DNA from: Papaver somniferum
Taxonomy: Eukaryota > Streptophyta > Magnoliopsida > Ranunculales > Papaveraceae
NCBI RefSeq assembly: GCF_003573695.1
Contig: NC_039359.1
Coordinates: 136,115,939-136,179,938 of the forward strand
DNA: 64,000 nt
Reading direction: 5' to 3'
Translations under genes and position numbers: made by a program
Shown here: piece by piece, positions 49,220 through 59,159 of the stretch
Layout: every line of letters starts with the position of its first letter
Position numbering within the stretch: position 1 is the stretch's first letter
Notes under the pieces: model-generated
Told to the model about the DNA's origin: nothing
The model's database searches: none
The model's input: only the letters and a program-made list of their open reading frames with translations

Positions 49220-49740
49220 ACAATTTCGCAAGAGGAAAATGTAAGACCTAAAGTATGTCATATAAGGGGATACCTGTTGCATGGCTCAGGGAAAGGCTAC
49301 ACCGCCACCGGAACCTGAGTCATGGAGATTTGGGGTCAATAAAGCCCATCCGGGAGAGGCACCTTGGATTCTCAGCTTAAGCATATGACTTAGGTTGGGC
49401 GACTAAGGTAATAAGGACTCTCCCAAGGAGTGCAGAATCTGATCAAGGCGTCTAGGTACACGGTTGAGTCAAGAGTGCCAGGGGCGTTTGAAGCTTACCT
49501 TGCCATTCTTGACAAGTCTTGGCTTATACTGCACTCGGCCCGAAGAAAACCCCACTTAGGGTGCAGTCTCGTAACCATAAGACTTATAGGTAAAAGGGAT
49601 AAGAGGCTGCGAAAAAAACTGGTTGTTGTTAAGACTGGATGGGAGGAGCTAACCTTGTATGATAGAAGTACGCCTCCTTGAAGGGGCAACCATGGGGAAG
49701 ATAAGGGAGGCACCCTCCATTAGGGAGCTGATAATTGTCT
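49220..49740 (+). other. GC-richer non-coding block of the gypsy element
   Basis: This replaces where pol should be. It reads as non-coding sequence with runs such as CCGCCACCGGAACC and CCCATCCGGGAGAGG. The short frames in it (49430-49681 plus, 49495-49713 minus) have no recognisable family. Similar GC-richer spacers lie before the 3' end of Tat-type elements, but I cannot verify that here. Confidence 0.4.
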
Positions 49741-49743
49741 TAA

Positions 49744-50060
49744 GACGCAAATATCATGAGGCTTTTTACTCGCAAGGGTATTAAGGCTTGTCATAGTTGT
49801 GCAAAAATCCTGAAGAGGCAATAATACAAAAGAAAAAGATAAGACGAGATCAATGGTTTTTCGCATGAAAATGCGAAGACGTCCTGCGATTTCGTCGCAA
49901 GACGACAATGTCATGGGGCTTTATTTTCGCAAGAATATTTAGGCATGTCATATTGTCGCAACATTCCTGAAGAGGCCATATTACAAAAGAAAAAGTTAAG
50001 GCAAAATCAATGGGTTTTTGCATGAAAGTGCAAGAACGTCCTGCGATTTTGTCGCAATGA
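49744..50060 (+). repeat. Two-unit tandem repeat, period about 157 bp
   Basis: Unit 1 starts GACGCAAATATCATGAGGC at 49744 and unit 2 GACGACAATGTCATGGGGC at 49901. They share a later stretch near TACAAAAGAAAAAG and a closing CGTCCTGCGAT. Each contains TTTCGCATGAAAATGCGAA or a close relative, a hairpin-like palindrome. It lies between the protease and the antisense gene. Short tandem arrays at this position are known from Tat/Ogre elements. Confidence 0.8.
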
Positions 50061-50492
50061 CAAGAGGTGGCATAATAAGACCTTTAATTAGGAAGGCAAA
50101 ATAAGACCACACAGGAATGAGATTTTGAAAAGAATCAAAATTCACTTCGCATAAGATTGCGAAATTATACATAAACAACTGCGAAGTTGAGGCACAAAAT
50201 AAGAAAAATCTGCAAAATATCTCATTTGGATACAAATAACAGAGGCAAGTATGGGAATGAATGAAATTAGAAAATGTTATTTGTCTCCATATGATAGATT
50301 TACGGAAAAATTCAAAAATTAATGATTATATTGATTAACTGTATTGCAAGGAAGAATTGTTTTAATGAATGCAGGTGAAAATGAAAGAAACTCATACATT
50401 AAGGAATATGGAGAACCAAAAGAATTCGCAAATATACAGAAAGGAGGAATAAATGTACAAGTATTACATAAGATTAAAGAAATAAACAAAAA

Positions 50493-52091
50493 CTACTTCT
50501 TAGTTGATCCTTTATCATCTTCATCAAATTTATTCCCTTCTTTGTCTGAGTCAGAACTTTCATCTCCATCAGAACCTTCATCATCATCAGCTTCGCTGTC
50601 AGAAATAATTAGACTGGGAATGTTCTTTGGGATCTCCTCCAAGAGACAAGGATACTCAGAATGAGGAATACTATGGTCATCACAAACCATTTGAATAGTT
50701 TGATTGCGAAAATGCATAGCATCATTCTTAAAGTTCGCAACAGTGATCTTGATTTGATTCTTTAATCTAGAATACTTGTCGTTGCGAGAAGAAAGATTCT
50801 TTGCGAGTTCCTCTTTTTAAGCTTCAAGTTCCTCAATTCTTTCGCGATATCTACTTTCATAATCTGCGAACAAAATGCAATCAATTAATAACTTGATGAA
50901 AATTCATAAGAAACAAAAGATTAGTGAAGAAGAACGGTTAATAACCTTCTCTGTAAGAAATCATATCTCTAATCAAGGTTGTATGCTCAACTTGGAGACT
51001 AACATTTACACCTAAATCTTTTCTGGCATCGTCTAAGGTTTTCGCAGCCCAAGCGAATTCATCCTCATTACTTATAAGAAGACGAGAACGAATTTGGTTT
51101 TCTCTTTCGCAGAGCTCGATGTTCTTGCGGTTAGCTTCATCTCGTTTAAGTTGAACTTCAAGAAGGGTCTCTTGGAATTTCGCCAAAGCCTTAGCACCTT
51201 GATCAGAGATGCGATCCTTATCATCTATGAGTCCACTAATTTTGGTTCTTAACTCATTGATTTTCTCTTTAGAATTAAGAAGGAGACGTTTAAATCGGTT
51301 TGCTAAGCCTAAACTAGATCTATGGTCAATTTCTAAGAGGCGAAATTTAGATCTTAGTTCATTCAGAGAAAGAGATGAAATTTTATCATTTGAGAAACTA
51401 TTTAAAGATTTATTAAGACGCTCAAGAAGGGTATCATTATCCAAGGCATTAGGAAATGAACGAAGAATGGTAGCTTCATCAGAAAGACCATAAATGTGTG
51501 CAAAAAGGATCAATTAAATAAGATAAAATAACAGGATAAATGAATGAAGGGAAAGGAGAAAGTGACATACCATAGAGTTTATTATTAGCTTGCTGAAGAC
51601 TAGAGATTTTGTTCTTGTACGAAGAAGAATCAATTTCTAGTTGTTTGTTTTTCTCGCAAAGACATTTGACTTCAGCTTCCAGTTCCTCATTCTTTGTGCG
51701 AAATTGAAGATTCTTTTTCTCAATATTTTCGCGTCTCCTCTCCAGATCTGAGGCAACAACGAAGGAAGCTTTTCCAGCTTGCGAGAAAATATAAAAAGTA
51801 TTAAAATAGAAAGAGATTTTGAGTTACAATAATGAAGAAGTAAAAGGATGAAAGCATACCAGACTATTAAGAGAATGCAGGAAATTGGGAGTCACTGATC
51901 TAGAAACTCCACGAAGAGAATTATAACCATCCAATAAAGGAACATCGCAAATTGTAGCGAGAGCTTTACATGTATTAGCGAATTTACTTGGCACTTTCAC
52001 CAGGAATGGTAGAAAGTGTGAAACCTTTCTCAGTAAGATCTTTTTGGACGTCTTTTAAGTTTTTCTCATGTTTATGGCCACTTGGAGGCAT
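50493..52091 (-). CDS. Spliced antisense coiled-coil gene (aORF) of the gypsy element
   Basis: It reads right to left, opposite to gag. Exon 1 starts MPPSGHKHEKNLKDV at 52091 and includes, after a one-base break near 51985, FANTCKALATICDV and continues to 51860 (GTATGC donor). Exon 2 (51777-51571) is a coiled coil starting near SDLERRRENIEKK. Exon 3 (about 51489-50946) continues the coil (LLEIDHRSSLGLANRFK, AKFQETLLEVQLKRDEANRK). Exon 4 (50863-50493) joins in phase via a GTTATT donor and GCAG acceptor and ends in an acidic Ser/Asp/Glu tail with TAG. One in-frame TAA lies at 50819-50817. The total is about 450 codons. Role unknown; antisense ORFs with unknown function occur in Tat/Ogre elements. 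The exon 1-2 phase does not fit exactly, and the exon 3 acceptor lacks a clear AG. Confidence 0.6.
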
Positions 52092-52457
52092 ATTTGAATA
52101 TAGAGTATGAGAATGAATAAAAAGTAAGAAGATTGAAGAGGGAAGAATTACAGTAGCAGAACTTACGGAAGAACAATAGAATTGCAGAGATGAGAGAATC
52201 AAAAGAGAAGAGAAAGTAAAAAGAAAATGGAAATAAGAGTAAGAAGAATATATAAAGAAGATTTTTTACTCCAAGAAATAAACACCATTAAGGCGAAAAG
52301 ACGTGAGCGGTTGAAAAGCAGCGATTACAGAAGACGTGTCAAGAAAAAAGTGGAAGAAAGAATACGTGTGATAAATGCAGAATATGAAGAGATGAACAGC
52401 TGCGACATTTCTCACATCATTCTCTACTTTGCAGAGAAGATATGAGAAGAGGCAACA

Positions 52458-52924
52458 TGTAGGATCAGAATCTCGCAGCAATAATGCCTCAACGAAATTA
52501 TCAACAACACAACACAACAGCGTCGCAGAACAATTTCAGAAATGACATAATAAACGACGTCAGCCAAAATCATGAGAAAAATGTGATGGTTCTGCGAAAA
52601 TAAGAGAGTTTGCGAGATTAACATTTGTAAGGTTGCGAGAATGTCGGAAGACATATCCGAAAATAAAGGACAGATTAGCTGTCATCCACTATGTACTTCC
52701 CTATAAATAGTCGTTCAGTTGTAAGGGAAAAGAGAGAGATCTTTTTAGAGTGAGGAAAATAGGAGAGAGAGAAAATCTAGAGTAGTGGTTATTCTTGATT
52801 CATATATCTTTTCTTGTAAGATTGTTCAAAGATTGGTCAATAAAATTAAGATTGTTAATCTAAAATGAGTTGAATGTTAACGAAATCTTGTGAGGGGTAT
52901 AGTGTAGGATTTCCTTCAACTACA
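52458..52924 (+). repeat. 3' LTR of the gypsy element, 467 bp
   Basis: It matches the 5' LTR at 45083-45553. The purine-rich GAGAAGATATGAGAAGAGG just upstream is the likely plus-strand priming tract. The element ends at CAACTACA before the second copy of tgata. Confidence 0.92.
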
Positions 52925-52929
52925 TGATA

Positions 52930-53810
52930 GTTATGTACTTGGAGGAATGTCATTCTGGTCGGTACCAACATCTAGTGATTGTGTGGTGATCGCCATCTCC
53001 GATTGGTGTGAAGTATCAAATGAAAATGATATATTTGTCTTGGTCACTGAAACGGGAAAGAGAGCAACTAGTTGGACTGTTCGTCAATTTTATTATGAAG
53101 GATGCTCAGATGACGACTTTATGTCGTGTATTAACAACCCGATTTTCTACAACGGAGCTCTCTACTGCTTAGATTATAACGGAATGTTAGGAGTTTTCAA
53201 AATGAAAGGTAATAATAGCAGTTGGAAAGTACTTTCCATGTCTTTGAAACAATTCAGTGGTTTTTTTCCAAGTTATTTGGTGCAGTGTGATGGAAAGCTT
53301 TTACTAGTGAATTTAGGACAGAGTGGGAAACTGATAGAGGTTTATAGATTGGATGATTCGGAGATGGTCTGGGTAAAATTGACCAGTTTGGGTAAGCATG
53401 CGCTGTTCATCAGCTATACATCCAGTTTCTCGGTTGTCGCCCACGCAGCTGCGTGGAGAACAATATCTACTTCCCTATATTACAAGGTGAAAGGATTCTA
53501 TACTATTCTCTTGATACATGTAGTTATCATTGTGTTGGAAGTAACAAATACTCTGCGCAAGATTTTCATAATACAAAAGAAAGATCAAACTGCACTTGGA
53601 TTGAGCCTAGATGGTCTTAGGCAAGTCCTGATCAACCTGACGAGCTGACTTCCTGAGTTCCTTCTTCAACTCGCGGAGGAGCAATAGTACTCAAAGGTCA
53701 GATCCAGTTCCATGTACGATTCAGGTACTGCCAAGTCATAATCAAGAGCCTGAAAGCCCTGCATATGTTGCTTCTCGTTACTTGTACGAATCAAAAGCCT
53801 GAAAATGTAT
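52930..53810 (+). pseudogene. F-box/DUF295 gene, 3' part after the insertion
   Basis: Removing the element and one TSD copy joins codons directly: the PDLPD of the 5' part runs into SYVLGGMSFW here without a shift. DUF295 landmarks follow: VLVTETGKRATSWTVRQF, FMSCINNPIFYNGALYCLD, WKVLSMSLKQF, QCDGKLLLVNLG and VYRLDDSEMVWVKL, then ALFISYTSSFSVVAHA. Around 53445-53455 the frame shifts; the family pattern continues in another frame (NIYFPILQGERILYYSLDTC), stops at TAG 53619-53621, and has weak traces to about 53810. The gene thus has two frame breaks besides the insertion, so it is best read as a pseudogene. Confidence 0.8.
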
Positions 53811-54465
53811 AAAGTTTGTGGTATACAGTGGTGGATCTTGTATTTACATTTTTTCGATATTCTTTAGTTTTGCTAAAATAATTTATTGAAACAAATCTGT
53901 ACATCGTTATTCAATTAGATGGTTTATTGTAGACACTAAATAGAGCAGAAATCTTTACATCGATAACTTCTGAGAGCGTTGAAGTACGTTTTTTTTAATG
54001 GCATAAGAGAAATCAAAACTAAGAAATTTGCACTCTTTAGCAGGCAGCGGATAAAAATTTCAGCATGGAATTTGCACCGCACGCGGCATGCCTCTATTTT
54101 GCGTACAACTAAAATATGCGGCTACAACTTTTTTGTGGTGCTTGGTAAAATTTCCAAACAACTAAAAGTGGTCTGGATAATTTCCTAAATAAACACTTTC
54201 TGACAATCAGAAATAATACTCGAATATTTGCTTCTTTTGTGGGTTCAGAAATAATGCTGTTTTTTTCTTCACACGACTACTTAAGTTCGCATCAAGATTT
54301 GCTTCTTTTGTAGGCTCGGATACAAAAGTTTTCCGTCAATTTGCAAGCCCAAGATCATACCAAGCATTTACATGCGGCAAATGTTTCCAGAAGATTGTGA
54401 CGATTAACTGTAGAGAAAAAAACTATGCAAAAGTAATGCTTCGAAAAACCAAACGTATAAAGTTG
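53811..54465. other. Interval with no gene seen
   Basis: AT-rich sequence; short frames (53979-54188) have no recognisable family. Confidence 0.4.
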
Positions 54466-55130
54466 TACTCCCTCAGTCCCTTGGAAAGTGAGCATTTTTT
54501 TCCCTTATGAAAGAGTGATCTTTTTATTTTTTCCAAATAAATTCGTCATAACTAGTGTTCTCAAAATTTTCTCCACAATATAAAAAATTTTAAAATTTGG
54601 TACCCATGTTTTTAGAATTTTCTCCAAAAATATAAAAGATCTAGTAATGATGTTTATAATCACTGTATAGGTCTTTTAAAAGTATTTTTAACGATATATC
54701 ATTTACAGATATTCGCCTTTAAGTTTGTGAGATATATCAATTCTAAATTTTAGCATTCGAGGGCGGATAAGAATAGAAACACTAAGAGTAAGAATATGAT
54801 TTCACAGGGGATTAGCGGGTAGTTAATTATAGGGAGTTTTAAAGAGATCTTAATCAAATCCCATGTTAGTCGTTAGAGACTTTAAAGAGTTTCTGAAACG
54901 TCCTTATTAGTGAATAAAGACGTTGTTTAAATTTTCTCAAAATCTCTATGTTATTGGTTAGAAATCTCTAGAAAATCCTTCAAATGCTCATGTTATTGGG
55001 TACAAACTTCAAAGTTATGGATTTGCGATTCTGAGAGACCTTGAAAGACTTTTTATGTGAAAAAAGGCATGACAACAATCTTTCCAAAATATGTGATAAT
55101 TTGGGAGGCTTTGAAACTAGTATTGACTTT
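54466..55130. mobile_element. Possible MITE remnants
   Basis: ACTCCCTCAGTCCC at about 54469 resembles the terminal repeat of Stowaway/mariner-type MITEs (consensus near CTCCCTCCGTCCC), but no inverted partner is visible. 54790-55120 has repeats of an ATGTTATTGG unit (54951, 54990) and looks like another small transposon. Both are fragments at best. Confidence 0.3.
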
Positions 55131-55139
55131 ATTTATCTT

Positions 55140-57262
55140 TTTTTTTTTAATTCAAAAAGGGCAATTGGATTAAAAAATAACTCAACACTAAGGCAATGAA
55201 GTTGTTGACAAAGATACAAAAAAAGCTCAGTTGTAGTAGAGCTTTCAAGAAAAAGAGAAAAATTTCAGCTATTGCAGTACAACATCCCAGTTTCTAAGAA
55301 CTGTATCTAATGAGTAGCCTTGAAAGATACTAGTTCCTATACACCAGTTGAAAATGTATGTCTTCACACTGTCTATAATTGAGTCAAAAGATCTATACCT
55401 CCCATTAAATAACCTTGCATTTCTTTCAATCCAAATAGCCCACCATATAGCAAACAGAATTATATCCCATATTTTTTTCCTGATAGGATCACTCTTGCAT
55501 TTCTTCTTTCTCCACTGCCATATATTGCTTCTGACAGAACCATGAAAAACCCATTGTAGTTATAATATTTCAAGAAGAAATGCCAAACAGACCTAGTAGT
55601 CTCACATTGCAGAAAAATATGATTGTTTGATTCAGCATCTTTCTTGCATAAGAGACATTTATTTACCATAATAGTATTTCTATAAGAATCCAAAGTAGGA
55701 GCTGCATCATAACACAAAGACCAAACAAAAAATATTACCTTATGGGGTATTCTTGGGTTCCAAACACACTGATGAGGGAAAACCAAAATACCATCATCTT
55801 CCAATGACTTATAACATTCTGAAACATAGAAACCCTTGCTGCCTGCTTGCTAAATTCTTTGATCCTCCCCACTTTCACTATTTATAACAGGGATTAAGTT
55901 TAGCATGTGTGCCACATCCTCAATTTCCTCTTCCTTAAGCAATCTTGAGAAAGCAAAATCCCAACTGACATCCATGGTAAACATCATAATTTCTTTAATT
56001 GTTGCATTTTTCTTGCTACTGATTTTAAAAAGAGCAGGGGACAATGATCTTGGAGATTGACCATTAAGCCATTTATCCTTCCAAAATAGGCATATATTAC
56101 CACTATTTACTTGAATTACAGAACTTTGTTCAACACTAGCACTGCACTTCAAAATTCCAGCCCATAGACTTCTTCCAACTGTCATTGTAGTATCATTAGG
56201 GAAAAAAGCTTTTGGATTGCCTCCAAATTTTTCATTTATAATCTTTCTCCACAGAGCTTTTTTCTCATTTCCATACCTCCATATCCACTTAGCATGCAAT
56301 GCTCTATTCATTAACCTCAATTTCCTGACACCAGCTCCTCCCTCTTCCTTTAAAAGATTTACTTTATCCCATCCTACCCAACTTCTCTTTCTTTTCTTTG
56401 CTGAAGAACCCCACAAGAACTGTCTCATAATTTTTTCCATTTGCTTCTCCACAGAAGCAGGAATCTGAAATAAAGACAGATAATACACTGGCAAACTAGA
56501 CATAACATGTTTGATTAACATTAGCCTCCCTCCTTTAGACAAATACCTTTTTTGCCAATTACTCAATCTTTTCTGAAATCTTTGCAAAATAACCTCCCAC
56601 ACCCCTACAGTTTTGACTTGCTTCGAAGTGGTATTCCCAAATATTTCATAGCAAAAGTAGTTATTGGACAACCAAAAAATTTGCACATTCCAATAATATT
56701 CACTGCATTCCCTACTCCAACCAGTGCACTTTTTTTGAAGTTCACTTTTAAGCCAGAGATCAACTCAAAAGCCAGCAACACATTTTTCAAATTCTGTACT
56801 TGACCCACATTGTCATCTAAGAAAACAATCAAATCTTCTACAAACTGCAAATGATTAATAGCAATAGCATTAGGTGCAGGCTTGAAACCTTCTATCATCT
56901 TCAGATTAGCAGCTTTCTTTATCAGCAAAGATAGAACTTCTACCACTAAAATGAAGAGAAAAGGAGAAATTGGATTCCCTTGTTTAATCCCTTTTCCACT
57001 TCTGAGTAAGCTTGATGTTGTACCATTTATAGTCATAGCAAATCTTGTGTTTGCCAAGCACCACTTAATCCAATTCCTCCATACATTCCCAAGGCCAAAT
57101 CTTGACATAGTATAATCCAAACAACTCCAGTTTATGTTGTCAAAAGCCTTTCCATATCCACTTTCAAAACCAAATCAGGATTCTTGTCTCTTTCTCTTGT
57201 ATCTATTAACTCAGATGCAATTAGTATTCCATCAGTAATCTGCCTAATCAATAAATGCATCC
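55140..57262 (-). pseudogene. 5'-truncated L1-type LINE, minus strand
   Basis: It reads right to left. Fragments of the reverse transcriptase palm begin near 57262 (QITDGILIASELID, then DLVLKVDME with a frameshift). 57120-56605 has GKGIKQGNPISPFLF and HLQFVEDLIVF. 56686-55850 has the thumb region (RLSNWQKRYLSKGGRLMLIK, YLSLFQIPASVEKQMEKIM, GGAGVRKLRLMNRALHAKW). From about 55850 to 55460 lies the zf-RVT domain (CVWNPRIPHKVIFFVW, CLLCKKDAESNNHIFLQC). A poly-T run at 55141-55152, poly-A on the minus strand, marks the 3' end. The canonical FADD is FVED here (residues 93-96 of the 57120 frame), and the endonuclease is missing. It is a dead, 5'-truncated copy. Confidence 0.85.
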
Positions 57263-57535
57263 AACAAACTAATGACTAATCGAGTTGTGTGCGTTATATT
57301 ATCCTCAAATATATAACCATCTATATGTACATTGATCTGTACTTTTGCAACTATATAATAATTTAACATACTAGTCATCTATAATACATTACGTATAACT
57401 ATATATACGGCGAGTTATTAGTATAAGACATCATCGGTAAGGAATTTGGGTTGCTAAATGCCACGTAAACATTTTCGAACTTTGATTATTTTGTTTATAG
57501 CGACTTCTTAGAAATTTTTGATAGGGGCAGTTTTG
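57263..57535. other. Short AT-rich interval
   Basis: No gene or defined repeat. TATATAACC- and TATATACGG-type strings occur but nothing conserved is seen. Confidence 0.4.
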
Positions 57536-57538
57536 GAT

Positions 57539-58520
57539 GGGTCATGGGGACCAATAGAAAATTACCACTTGTCATGTTTAATTAATTGATTTTAGTTAGT
57601 TAATTTTTTTAAATAAGGGTATCCTTGGAATTTACAACTAATTAATTGGGATCAGAAAAACTAAGATCAGAAAAGTATCAATCTTAACGACAATCAAAAT
57701 TAGGGACTGTTAAAATTTCGCTGATAGTGTAAGATCTGTTACCATCAAAATCCAAAATCATGTATATAAAAATCTAATCATTTAATCGAAATAATACAGA
57801 TGTTGATGCTCGATGCAGACATTACGATTTTTTCTGATCAGCAAGATTTTCTTTTCTAAATAATTAATCAACTGAAGAACAGTAAGAGTTCCAGCAATTT
57901 ATGCATCAAGAGGACCTTGATAATAAATCATAGATTTCTTAAGATTTGCATTCCCTGAAAACTACACTAGGACCATGACACATGTCAATAAAAAAAAAAC
58001 TAAGTGTTTTTCATATTAATGACGCAATAGTTTCTTTCGTTATCCTATTTTGGAGTTTACATGTAGTGATATTTTGCATAATAGGAGATGGTGTTATCAA
58101 TTTGCATTCTGCCATTAGATCACCAATGATCAGTTTTTGGATGAACATGAGGTTTTTGATATCGGGTTTGTTTCTTGATTCTGTTTCCTATAGCTGCGTT
58201 TGACGTGTTATTTTTGGTTTGTGGTCAAAATCGGCAAGAAGGTTCGAAATTTGGTTTTTTGAACTCGATATTTGGTTTTTCTACTGATACAGTAAAAAAA
58301 CAAACGCATTTGAGTTTGAAGAGAAAATTCAAAGTTGATTTGAGTTTTAGAAGAGTCATATAAGTACGGGAACAAGATTAGATTGCATAATTATTACCCT
58401 AATCAGATAACTACGACCGACTACATTTCCCTAAACATCCTTGTTCTAAAAAATAGAAGATTAATTAGTTAGATAACTTAATGACAAATGGTAGTTTTCT
58501 ATTAGTCCCTCATGTCCCTA
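57539..58520. mobile_element. Small DNA transposon with about 80-bp terminal inverted repeats
   Basis: 57539-57619 (GGGTCATGGGGACCAATAG and onward, through a GTTAGTTAATTTTTTT stretch to AAGGG) is the inverted complement, with mismatches, of 58439-58520 (AGTTTTCTATTAGTCCC, then TCATGTCCC). The element is about 980 bp. Long imperfect inverted ends without a transposase point to a non-autonomous Mutator-like or similar element. The interior has no known protein; the frames at 57982-58203 and 58175-58363 are unassigned. No clear TSD was found. Confidence 0.6.
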
Positions 58521-59090
58521 GTTAGCAATTCGGGATACGGGAAACGTTCGGAACGGAATAGTACGAGTATTATATGGATTTGTAAAATTCAAATTCGGTC
58601 AAAAATCCGGTCAACGGCTCGTGATTCGGCAGTAATACGGAACGACATACATACGTGTATAATTCGTTTTTTACATATGAATTCGGCGTACAAAATTCGG
58701 CATATATTAACATGTTAAAAAGTCATTTTTAACATAATCCCTTCTTAGATACAATAATTTAATAGTGACATGAACTATATATATGATACGTGAATTACAA
58801 TCAGCAAATAATATGTATGTTGGTGGTATTGGAATCAGATTCGTGTATGTAAAATTTTAAAAGTCAAAAATATAATAAAGAATGATAATTTAGTGATGAT
58901 GTGACAAAGTATTATATGGGCCGTATGATTCGGTAATTCGTAAATACGTATATAATTCGTTTTGAGCTGGAAATTCGCAAATCTAAGTCGGGATTACAGT
59001 TATACGGCTGATACGTGTGGATTCGGTCGATACAGACGGATTCGCGAATTATACGAGTATAATTCGCGAACTTACTAACTAGGCTCATGC
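58521..59090. repeat. Block with dispersed ATTCGG/TATAATTCG motifs
   Basis: Motifs such as AATTCGG, GTATAATTCG and ATTCGCGAATTATACG recur about fifteen times in both orientations, densest at 58530-58700 and 58930-59075. It resembles subterminal motif arrays of other plant DNA transposons. No coding frame. Ends not defined. Confidence 0.45.
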
Positions 59091-59159
59091 CCCCATCAAA
59101 AAGTTTCTCGAATTTTGGTAACTACATATAATGATGAAAACTAAATTGGATGTCTAGGA

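Larger units (their letters stand above)
45078..52929 (+). mobile_element. Pol-less Ty3/gypsy element in the F-box gene, TSD tgata
   Basis: The element proper is 45083-52924. Its LTRs of 471 and 467 bp (45083-45553, 52458-52924) begin TGTAGGATCAGAATC and end CAACTACA, with tgata on both sides (45078-45082, 52925-52929). The primer site candidate is at 45557 and the purine tract just before 52458. The interior has gag, a zinc-knuckle region and an aspartic protease on the plus strand. A repeat-rich spacer and a spliced antisense coiled-coil gene follow. Reverse transcriptase, RNase H and integrase are absent between 48912 and 50490. An antisense extra gene before the 3' LTR is known from the Tat/Ogre branch of plant gypsy elements, so that assignment is likely. 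Confidence 0.9.

Noticed and set aside
51209..51493. Plus-strand 94-codon frame
   Set aside because: Shadow of exon 3 of the antisense coiled-coil gene.
56217..57115. Plus-strand frames of 77-83 codons
   Set aside because: Antisense shadows of the minus-strand LINE.
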